The position numbers were made by a program, and so were the translations under genes. Shown here piece by piece: positions 1 to 5,868 of a stretch of DNA of 16,403 nt (positions are counted from its first letter, which is position 1; every line of letters starts with the position of its first letter). Location of the stretch: assembly GCA_964522445.1 (NCBI GenBank), contig CAZFUY010000071.1, forward strand, positions 1-16,403, given 5' to 3'. Source of the DNA: CAZFUY01 sp964522445 (lineage in GTDB: Bacteria > Pseudomonadota > Gammaproteobacteria > SZUA-229). The notes under the pieces are model-generated. The model made no database searches and was not told the DNA's origin. It saw nothing but the letters and a program-made list of their open reading frames with translations.

Positions 1-51
1 CTGCCCGGGAAATACACATGCAAACTTCATTTTAAAAACCTTCAAAAAACT

Positions 52-215
52 TGCCACAGAGGCACAGAGAACACAGAGTATTTTTTATAGCTAACGCGCT
101 TCGCTTGTATTTAAAACTAAACATATAACATACAAAGAAATAGGATAGAGTTTTTATGCTCACTTATATTTTTAAAAAGCTCTGTGTTCTCTGTGTTCTC
201 TGTGCCTCTGTGGCA
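52..215. repeat. Large inverted repeat of ACAGAG type, downstream of dapB
   Basis: The left arm (52-78, TGCCACAGAGGCACAGAG...) is matched perfectly over 27 bp by the reverse complement of the right arm, which begins 6 nt beyond the dapB stop codon. The right arm (180-215) carries one extra 9-bp unit, because CTCTGTGTT occurs twice in tandem there. A spacer of about 100 nt with no gene separates the arms. Read on the minus strand, the left arm is followed almost at once by six T residues (complement of 44-49), so the folded structure could end dapB transcription. I recall similar ACAGAG repeats from other bacterial genomes, but that is memory and unchecked. It may be a mobile palindromic element or a tandem-repeat hairpin. 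I see no gene in 1-221. Confidence 0.85.
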
Positions 216-221
216 GAAAAA

Positions 222-1022
222 TCAAAGTCCCAGTACATCCTGCATATCAAACAGTCCATTTTCTTTTTCTTCTAACCAGAGAGCTGCTCGCACTGCACCT
301 TTAGCAAATGTCATTCGACTGGATGCTTTGTGTGTGATTTCTATACGTTCACCAACATCAGCAAACATAACCGTGTGCTCACCCACAATGTCACCTGCTC
401 TTATGGTTTCAAAACCAATTGTTTTTGAATCACGCTCACCTGTCTGCCCCTGACGACCATAAACAGCACATTCATCTAAATTACGACCTAGAGTTTCAGC
501 AACAACTTCACCCATGCGTAGTGCCGTGCCCGATGGCGCATCAACTTTATGACGGTGATGAGCTTCAATAACTTCAATATCAACATCATCACCTAAAACA
601 GATGCTGCCATTTGTAAAAGTTTTAAACACAGATTTACACCAACACTCATATTAGGTGCAAATACAACAGCGATATCATTTGCTGCATTTTCTATAATTT
701 GTTTTTGTTCTGCAGAAAATCCTGTTGTGCCAATAATTATTTTTTTATTATTCTGTCTGCAAATTTCTAAATGATTAAGTGTTGAATCAACAGATGTAAA
801 ATCAATTAAAATATCAAATTGATCGATAACAGAATCAATATCACCTGTAACAGCAACATTTATTTTACCTATGCCTGCCAGTTCACCTGCATCTGCTCCG
901 GTTAAAGAACTGTCCATTCTTTCAAACGCGGCAGTTACCTGACAATTATCTGTTTGATGACATGCTTCAATTAAGGTTCGGCCCATGCGACCACCTGCGC
1001 CTGTAATTGCAATATTTAACAT
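222..1022 (-). CDS. dapB: 4-hydroxy-tetrahydrodipicolinate reductase
   Basis: This cytoplasmic enzyme of lysine and diaminopimelate synthesis reduces hydroxy-tetrahydrodipicolinate with NAD(P)H. The 266 residues are close to the usual length. The N-terminus has the Rossmann nucleotide-binding loop GAGGRMG (8-14). GTTGFS lies near 98-103. The family signature EAHHRHKVDAPSGTA (153-167) holds the catalytic His155 and His156 and the substrate lysine Lys159. The C-terminal part returns to the dinucleotide-binding domain. The ATG at 1020-1022 has an AAGG sequence about 9 nt upstream. In many gammaproteobacteria dapB follows dnaJ; here a DsrE-like gene and a repeat cluster lie between them, so dapB may need its own promoter. 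No clear promoter was seen. A large inverted repeat begins 6 nt past the stop codon. Confidence 0.97.
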   Translation of the reverse strand: MLNIAITGAGGRMGRTLIEACHQTDNCQVTAAFERMDSSLTGADAGELAGIGKINVAVTGDIDSVIDQFDILIDFTSVDSTLNHLEICRQNNKKIIIGTTGFSAEQKQIIENAANDIAVVFAPNMSVGVNLCLKLLQMAASVLGDDVDIEVIEAHHRHKVDAPSGTALRMGEVVAETLGRNLDECAVYGRQGQTGERDSKTIGFETIRAGDIVGEHTVMFADVGERIEITHKASSRMTFAKGAVRAALWLEEKENGLFDMQDVLGL

Positions 1023-1076
1023 AAACTAAAACCTTTTTGTCTGATACCTGGAGTTCTCAGAGAATTTTAATATTTC

Positions 1077-1103
1077 TGTAGGAGCGCGACTTTAGCCGCG
1101 AAA
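1077..1103 (+). repeat. REP-like palindrome, left half of a split doublet
   Basis: The sequence begins TGTAGGAGCG and ends TTTAGCCGCGA. It is the same repeat as at 1287-1309 but in opposite orientation, with a slightly different core (GCGCGAC instead of GCGGC). The GTAGGAGCGGC...GCCGCGA pattern is the type seen in REP elements of Pseudomonas and relatives. Together the two copies form a REP doublet (REPIN-like) split by the element at 1119-1276. Confidence 0.8.
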
Positions 1104-1113
1104 TTATTTTAAT

Positions 1114-1281
1114 TAGTAGAGACCTTTGCATGATAGAGGCGCGAAAGAAAAATGCACTAAAATTTTACTGATTGAGACAGGAAACGCAGCTAATAGCTAG
1201 CTATTGGCAAGTTTTCTAACGAAAAACAGTTAAATTTTAGTCATTTTTACTCGTGAATATATCGTACAAAGGTCTCTAGTA
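1114..1281. mobile_element. MITE-like element 1 (158 bp) with TAGTA flanking repeats
   Basis: The element proper is 1119-1276. Its ends are GAGACCTTTGCATGATA and, read inward from the right, GAGACCTTTGTACGATA, matching at 15 of 17 positions. TAGTA flanks it directly at 1114-1118 and 1277-1281, as expected of a target-site duplication. If the first A or TA is part of the terminal repeat, the true duplication is shorter. The interior is self-complementary: ACTAAAATTTTA near 1156 pairs with the region near 1230, around a perfect central palindrome AATAGCTAGCTATT (1192-1205). The whole element could therefore fold into one long hairpin. It has no coding capacity, so a transposase would have to act in trans. 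A second element with the same ends is at 15502-15661. Confidence 0.85.
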
Positions 1282-1286
1282 ACCAA

Positions 1287-1309
1287 TCGCGGCTAAAGCC
1301 GCTCCTACA
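1287..1309 (-). repeat. REP-like palindrome, right half of a split doublet
   Basis: On the minus strand this reads GTAGGAGCGGCTTTAGCCGC followed by GA. It forms a short stem (GCGGC/GCCGC) with a TTTA loop. It starts about 10 nt past the stop codon of the DsrE-like gene, a usual place for REP sequences, where they can stabilise or end the upstream transcript. Its inverted partner is at 1077-1103. Confidence 0.85.
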
Positions 1310-1318
1310 ATTAATTAT

Positions 1319-1795
1319 TTACCAGCTTATATAACTGTAACCTTTTTCCTGTAGTTCCATTACATCCCCTGCACCCACTTTAACAACTTCTGCAAAGGGC
1401 AATATATCTTTTTCAGTCCAGTCGAGTGACTTCATCGTATTACCACAGGCGTGAAACTTTACACCGTAATCAGCCAGACTTTTTACTTTTTGCTTTATGT
1501 GCTCTGAAACATGACGAAGGGGTTTCTTCGCCAGTATATGAAGTCCCGGGCCGAAGGCTGTAACAACAATAGTAATATTATCGCCATATTTTCTTAGCAT
1601 TTCGCCCACTGCAAATAAAACAGCGTTATGGTAATTCTGATCCGCTTTATTGAATTGAAAAACAACATTATGATCAGTGGGATCACCGGGAAAGCGAAGA
1701 TTGTTATTTTCTTCCTCAGCCAACAAATTTTTATTGACTGAAAAACATGCGCTAAAACAGAGCAATCCGATAAGTAACCGACGACGTTTATTCAC
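1319..1795 (-). CDS. Secreted DsrE/DsrF-like family protein
   Basis: The 158-residue protein starts with a basic n-region (MNKRRR) and a hydrophobic core (LLIGLLCFSACFSV), then LLAEEE, which fits a signal peptide cleaved near residue 26 and a periplasmic location. The rest matches the small alpha/beta DsrE-like fold: VVFQFNKADQ near 44-53, ITIVVTAFGPGL near 74-85, a single mature-part cysteine in GVKFHACGNT (Cys117), and the C-terminal VGAGDVMELQEKGYSYI typical of this family. Cytoplasmic DsrE relatives act in sulfur transfer. The role of exported members is not established, so no reaction is assigned. The start is GTG at 1793-1795, with AGGA 6 nt upstream. It lies 27 bp after dnaJ and may be cotranscribed with it. 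The FSAC at 14-17 is a poor lipobox, so I do not call a lipoprotein. Confidence 0.85.
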   Translation of the reverse strand: MNKRRRLLIGLLCFSACFSVNKNLLAEEENNNLRFPGDPTDHNVVFQFNKADQNYHNAVLFAVGEMLRKYGDNITIVVTAFGPGLHILAKKPLRHVSEHIKQKVKSLADYGVKFHACGNTMKSLDWTEKDILPFAEVVKVGAGDVMELQEKGYSYISW

Positions 1796-1822
1796 AGTTT
1801 TTCCTATAAAAATTTCTGCCAG

Positions 1823-2953
1823 TTAAAATTTCATATCTTCAAAAAATTTCTTTACACCACTCACCCAGCTTCCACTTTGAGGATTATGCTTTTCTCCTCC
1901 TTCAGTCATGCTGGTATCAAGCTCTCTTAGTAATTCTTTTTGTCTGGATGTTAATTTAACGGGTGTTTCCACAACCACTTTACACATTAAATCACCAACA
2001 GGACCACCGCGAACGGGCTTAACTCCCTTGCCTCTTAAACGAAACATCTTTCCAGTTTGTGTTTCACCGGGAATTTTTAATTTTACGCGACCATCAAGTG
2101 TCGGCACTTCCAGTTCACCGCCCAGAGCTGCTGTTGCTACACTAATCGGTACCTGACATAATAAATCGCTACCATCACGTTCAAAAATTGCGTGTTGTTT
2201 AACATGTACCTGCACATATAAATCACCTGCAGGCCCGCCATTTTCTCCCGCTTCACCTTCACCCGCCAAACGGATTCGATCTCCATTATCAACACCAGGT
2301 GGTACTTTTACAGATAATGTTTTACGTTCTTCAATTCGCCCCTGACCATGACAACTACCACAGGGATCGCTAATGGTTTTACCCTGACCATGACAATGAG
2401 GACACGTTTGTTGAACTGAAAAGAAACCTTGCTGAATACGCACCTGACCTGTTCCACCACAGGTAGTACAGGTTGTGGGTTGTGAGCCTTTTTTTGCACC
2501 TGAACCAGCACAGGTTTTACAGGAAACTAAAGTGGGAATTTTAATTTTGACAGACTTACCAAAAACAGCGTCTTCCAGACTAAGCTCCATGTTGTAACGC
2601 AAATCAGAACCACGGTAAGCACGATTACGTCCCTGGCCACCTGCCCCGCCGCCAAAAATATCACCAAAAACATCACCGAAAATATCACTGAAGTTTCCAC
2701 CGCCACCAAAACCGCCTGGGCCACCTGCAGCAGAAGCATCGACACCAGCATGACCATATTGGTCATAAGCGGCACGTTTTTGTGCATTGGATAAAATATC
2801 GTAGGCTTCTTTGGCTTCTTTAAATTTATTTTCATCACCACCTTTTCTATCAGGATGATGCTTGCTCGCCCTACGTTTATAGGCTTTTTTTAAATCCGCT
2901 TCATTTACATCTCTGGAAACACCCAGCACTTCGTAATAATCTTTTTTGGACAT
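1823..2953 (-). CDS. dnaJ: Co-chaperone DnaJ (Hsp40)
   Basis: DnaJ delivers unfolded proteins to DnaK and stimulates its ATPase. Residue numbers here count from an in-frame GTG at 2966-2968. The J domain (about 9-75) carries HPD at 38-40. A Gly/Phe-rich linker runs from about 81 to 113. The zinc domain has four CxxCxGxG repeats at 150-157, 167-174, 189-196 and 203-210, followed by the C-terminal substrate-binding domains. I chose the ATG at 2951-2953 (residue 6 of that frame) because MSKKDYYEVLGV matches normal DnaJ N-termini and gives the usual 376 residues. The GTG start would add MTTDT. Neither start has a strong Shine-Dalgarno. dnaJ follows dnaK after about 110 bp that contain a strong hairpin, and it probably shares the dnaK transcript by read-through. 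Confidence 0.97.
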   Translation of the reverse strand: MSKKDYYEVLGVSRDVNEADLKKAYKRRASKHHPDRKGGDENKFKEAKEAYDILSNAQKRAAYDQYGHAGVDASAAGGPGGFGGGGNFSDIFGDVFGDIFGGGAGGQGRNRAYRGSDLRYNMELSLEDAVFGKSVKIKIPTLVSCKTCAGSGAKKGSQPTTCTTCGGTGQVRIQQGFFSVQQTCPHCHGQGKTISDPCGSCHGQGRIEERKTLSVKVPPGVDNGDRIRLAGEGEAGENGGPAGDLYVQVHVKQHAIFERDGSDLLCQVPISVATAALGGELEVPTLDGRVKLKIPGETQTGKMFRLRGKGVKPVRGGPVGDLMCKVVVETPVKLTSRQKELLRELDTSMTEGGEKHNPQSGSWVSGVKKFFEDMKF

Positions 2954-2998
2954 AGTATCGGTAGTCACTTTTTATAAAACTTCTCTATTAATTCTCTT

Positions 2999-3034
2999 AA
3001 AACACGAAATGCCTGACAGAATCAGGCATTTCGT
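2999..3034 (-). terminator. Hairpin between dnaK and dnaJ, weak terminator or processing site
   Basis: ACGAAATGCCTGA (3004-3016) and TCAGGCATTTCGT (3022-3034) form a perfect 13-bp stem with a 5-nt loop. On the minus strand the stem is followed by G and then only four T residues. It could therefore be a partial terminator that lowers dnaJ relative to dnaK, or an RNA processing or stability structure. On the plus strand no T-run follows. Confidence 0.7.
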
Positions 3035-3064
3035 AAACAAGCATTATGCTTAGCCTGATTAAGT

Positions 3065-4993
3065 TTACTTATCTTTCTCAACTTCTTCAAACTCAGCATC
3101 GACAACTTCTTCACCATCGACTGCTTGCTCTGTTCCAGCATCCGCTGAAGCACCTTCAGCACCACCAGCCTGCTGTGATTGCGCATAGGCTTTTTCAGCA
3201 ACTTTGCCAGCAATCTCAGTTAGTGCCTGAGTTTTCTGCTCGATAGCTTCTTTATCATCACCCTGAGTTGCTTCTTTTAACTCAGCAATGGCTTTCTCGA
3301 TACCTTCTTTTTCACTTGCATCAACCTGGTCATCTAAATCTTTCAGTGATTTTTCAGTGGCATGAATCATGTTGTCTGCCGTATTACGTGCTTCAACTAA
3401 TTCTTTCTGCTTGTGATCTTCATCGGCATGCGCTTCGGCATCTTTTACCATTTTATCAATTTCTTCATCGGATAAACCACTGGATGCTTTAATTACAATT
3501 GACTGTTCTTTGCCCGTTGCTTTATCTTTAGCCGATACATTTAAAATACCGTTAGCATCAATATCAAAAGATACTTCGATTTGAGGAACACCACGTGCTG
3601 CAGGTGGAATATCAGCCAGATCAAAACGGCCTAATGATTTATTACCCGTTGCTATTTCACGCTCACCCTGTAAAACATGAACTGTTACTGCCGATTGATT
3701 ATCATCAGCTGTTGAAAAAACCTGTGATGCTTTAGTAGGAATAGTTGTATTTTTCTCAACCAGTTTGGTCATAACACCACCCATGGTTTCTATACCCAAT
3801 GATAATGGCGTAACATCTAATAATAAGATGTCATTAACATCACCACCTAAAACACCACCCTGAATAGATGCACCAATAGCAACAGCTTCATCTGGGTTTA
3901 CATCTTTACGAGGCTCTTTACCAAAGAAGTTTGTAACTTCTTCCTGAACCTTGGGCATACGAGTTTGACCACCCACCAAAATGATGTCATCAATTTCACC
4001 CACACCTAAGTCCGCATCTTTTAATGCAACACGGCAAGGCTCAATCGTTTTCTGAATGAGGTCTTCAACTAAAGATTCAAGTTTTGCACGAGTTAACTTA
4101 ACGTTTAAATGTTTTGGACCTGATGCATCGGCTGTGATGTAAGGTAAGTTCACATCAGTTTGTGATGCTGAAGACAATTCAATTTTTGCTTTTTCAGCCG
4201 CTTCTTTCAAACGTTGCAGCGCTAATGGATCATTGTGTAAATCCATGCCTGTATCTTTCTTGAACTCATCGGCAAGATAATCGATTAAACGCATATCGAA
4301 ATCTTCACCACCCAGGAATGTATCACCATTAGTAGCCAGTACTTCGAACTGATGCTCACCGTCTATTTCTGCAATTTCGATAACAGAGATATCGAATGTA
4401 CCACCACCTAAGTCATAAACAACAATTTTTGCATCACCACGTTTTTTATCCATGCCGTAAGCAAGCGCCGCAGCTGTTGGCTCATTGATAATACGTTTAA
4501 CATCAAGGCCTGCAATTTTACCTGCATCTTTTGTCGCCTGACGTTGAGAGTCATTAAAATAAGCAGGCACGGTAATAACCGCTTCTGTTACTGTCTCACC
4601 CAGAAACTCTTCAGCCGTTTTCTTCATTTTCTGTAAAACACGTGCTGAAATTTCAGGCGCTGACATTTTATTGCCATGCGCTTCTACCCATGCATCGCCA
4701 TTGTCAGCTTTGATAATATTGTAAGGAACCAGTTTGATATCACGCTGCACAACTTCTTCATCAAAACGACGACCAATCAAACGTTTAATGGCATACAGTG
4801 TATTTTCCGGATTAGTAACAGATTGACGTTTAGCCGCCTGACCAACCAGTACTTCATCACCTTCACCAAATGCAATGATAGATGGGGTGGTGCGATCACC
4901 TTCTGCATTCTCAATAACTCTTGGTTTATCGCCATCCATAATAGCGACACATGAGTTAGTTGTACCCAGGTCTATACCTATAATTTTTGCCAT
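3065..4993 (-). CDS. dnaK: Molecular chaperone DnaK (Hsp70)
   Basis: This is the cytoplasmic ATP-dependent Hsp70 that folds and protects proteins with DnaJ and GrpE. Its 642 residues are full length. The N-terminus IIGIDLGTTNSCVAIM is the Hsp70 phosphate-binding loop. Other actin-fold nucleotide motifs are VYDLGGGTFDISV and ILVGGQTRMPKVQ. The interdomain linker DILLLDVTPLSLG lies near residues 389-401, followed by the beta substrate-binding domain and the helical lid. The end, VVDAEFEEVEKDK, matches proteobacterial DnaK tails. The ATG at 4991-4993 has GGAG 8 nt upstream. A sigma32-type promoter lies 42-69 nt upstream, inside the grpE-dnaK gap, so dnaK can be heat-induced independently of grpE. 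Confidence 0.99.
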   Translation of the reverse strand: MAKIIGIDLGTTNSCVAIMDGDKPRVIENAEGDRTTPSIIAFGEGDEVLVGQAAKRQSVTNPENTLYAIKRLIGRRFDEEVVQRDIKLVPYNIIKADNGDAWVEAHGNKMSAPEISARVLQKMKKTAEEFLGETVTEAVITVPAYFNDSQRQATKDAGKIAGLDVKRIINEPTAAALAYGMDKKRGDAKIVVYDLGGGTFDISVIEIAEIDGEHQFEVLATNGDTFLGGEDFDMRLIDYLADEFKKDTGMDLHNDPLALQRLKEAAEKAKIELSSASQTDVNLPYITADASGPKHLNVKLTRAKLESLVEDLIQKTIEPCRVALKDADLGVGEIDDIILVGGQTRMPKVQEEVTNFFGKEPRKDVNPDEAVAIGASIQGGVLGGDVNDILLLDVTPLSLGIETMGGVMTKLVEKNTTIPTKASQVFSTADDNQSAVTVHVLQGEREIATGNKSLGRFDLADIPPAARGVPQIEVSFDIDANGILNVSAKDKATGKEQSIVIKASSGLSDEEIDKMVKDAEAHADEDHKQKELVEARNTADNMIHATEKSLKDLDDQVDASEKEGIEKAIAELKEATQGDDKEAIEQKTQALTEIAGKVAEKAYAQSQQAGGAEGASADAGTEQAVDGEEVVDAEFEEVEKDK

Positions 4994-5034
4994 CTTTTTA
5001 ACTCCAAAATTTTAAATTCTTTGCTTAATACCCT

Positions 5035-5062
5035 TAATGGGGGCAAGCTTATATTTTTCAAC
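5035..5062 (-). promoter_or_regulatory. Sigma32 (heat-shock) promoter of dnaK
   Basis: On the minus strand, GTTGAAA (5056-5062) is followed after 13 nt by CCCCATTA (5035-5042). The known RpoH consensus is CTTGAAA, 11-16 nt, CCCCAT, and E. coli dnaK P1 has the same 13-nt spacing. Only the first base of the -35 differs. The inferred start of transcription near 5028 would leave a leader of about 35 nt before dnaK, with the Shine-Dalgarno inside it. Confidence 0.85.
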
Positions 5063-5120
5063 TAATTTTCAATAACTTATTGTCTTTTTTAGCTCACAAA
5101 GAGGACAGACATTAAAATGC

Positions 5121-5696
5121 CTATTCCTCAGCTTTAGGGGCTTTTGATACCATAACCATGGCCGGACGAACCAGCCGATCATTTAACAGGTATCCCTTTT
5201 GCATAACTGCCATTACAGTATTTGGCTCATGCTCTGCACTCTCCTGCATTGACATGGCCTGATGATGATCAGGATTAAATTTTTCATCCTGCGGGTGTAG
5301 CTCAACAACACTGAATTTATCAAACACCTGCTTGAGCATATTCAGCGTCATTTCTGTACCTTCCTGCAATTTTTCAACCGTACTTTCATGAGCAGCCGCT
5401 TCTAATCCCATTTCCAGGCTATCTTTCACGCTTAGCATTTCGGATACAAACTTCTCAATTGCAAACTTGTGAGCATTTTCCACATCTTTCTGTGTACGAC
5501 GACGCAAGTTCTCCATTTCCGCTCGGATTCTTAATAACTGATCCAGATTATCAGATGCTTTCTGCTCAGCAGCTGCTAACTTTTCAGTTAATTCTTCTAC
5601 TGTAAGCTCTGATACCTCGGCTTCAGAAGCATCCTCTGTTTGAGTCTGTTCTTCTGTAAGCTCTTCATTTTTCTCGAGGACTTCCTCGTTAGCCAT
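5121..5696 (-). CDS. grpE: Nucleotide exchange factor GrpE
   Basis: GrpE is the ADP/ATP exchange factor for DnaK and works as a dimer in the cytoplasm. The 191 residues are a normal length. An acidic, disordered N-terminus (EKNEELTEEQTQTEDASEAE) leads into the long coiled-coil dimer helix (about 30-90), which includes the typical RAEMENLRRR. The C-terminal beta domain has FNPDHHQAM and ends with LLNDRLVRPAMVMVSKAP, the family hallmark. The ATG at 5694-5696 has GGAG 8 nt upstream. A near-perfect sigma32 promoter lies just upstream (5733-5760). A 127-bp gap with its own heat-shock promoter separates grpE from dnaK. The usual neighbour hrcA is displaced: a TonB receptor gene lies between them. 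Confidence 0.98.
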   Translation of the reverse strand: MANEEVLEKNEELTEEQTQTEDASEAEVSELTVEELTEKLAAAEQKASDNLDQLLRIRAEMENLRRRTQKDVENAHKFAIEKFVSEMLSVKDSLEMGLEAAAHESTVEKLQEGTEMTLNMLKQVFDKFSVVELHPQDEKFNPDHHQAMSMQESAEHEPNTVMAVMQKGYLLNDRLVRPAMVMVSKAPKAEE

Positions 5697-5732
5697 GTCT
5701 TAATCTCCGCATGATAAATACACTAATTGGCA

Positions 5733-5760
5733 ATATGGGGATAAAGTCTGGTGTTTCAAG
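5733..5760 (-). promoter_or_regulatory. Sigma32 (heat-shock) promoter of grpE
   Basis: On the minus strand, CTTGAAA (5754-5760) is followed after exactly 13 nt by CCCCATAT (5733-5740). This is a full match to the RpoH consensus. Transcription should start near 5727, about 30 nt before the grpE ATG. The promoter lies 34 bp from the inverted repeat that closes the TonB receptor gene. Confidence 0.9.
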
Positions 5761-5794
5761 GAAAATGCTTAAAGAAAACTTAAATGAGTTAATC

Positions 5795-5868
5795 AGGTGT
5801 CGGAGTCAAAGTTGACCTCTAATATGTCAGGCTTCACATAAAAGTAAACAACTTTGACTCCGACACCT
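5795..5868. repeat. Perfect 20-bp inverted repeat (GGTGTCGGAGTCAAAG type)
   Basis: The left arm (5795-5814) begins AGGTGTCGGAGTCAAAG. The right arm (5849-5868) is its exact reverse complement over 20 bp, with a 34-nt loop between. The right arm reaches two bases into the TonB receptor stop codon (5867-5869). There is no T-run after it on the minus strand, so it is not a classical intrinsic terminator, although the RNA stem would be very stable. Paired GGTGTCGGAGTC / GACTCCGACACC sequences resemble REP/REPIN elements linked to REP-associated (IS200-like) transposases, but that family link is inference and no transposase is present here. Confidence 0.9.

Noticed and set aside
50..215. CRISPR-like array in the ACAGAG repeats
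   Set aside because: The units are inverted and nested with no regular spacers, and there are no cas genes nearby.
184..453. Plus-strand open frame opposite the end of dapB
   Set aside because: It lies antisense to conserved dapB codons, starts in the ACAGAG repeat arm and shows no recognisable domain.
2308..2841. Two minus-strand open frames inside dnaJ (2308-2511 and 2527-2841)
   Set aside because: They are alternate frames of dnaJ with low-complexity sequence and no family motifs. Plus-strand open frames opposite dnaK, the TonB receptor, lolC and the kinase were rejected for the same reason.
5231..5250. Partial CIRCE-like half-site (CTGCACTC) inside grpE
   Set aside because: It has no matching GAGTGC half-site at the right distance and lies within coding sequence.
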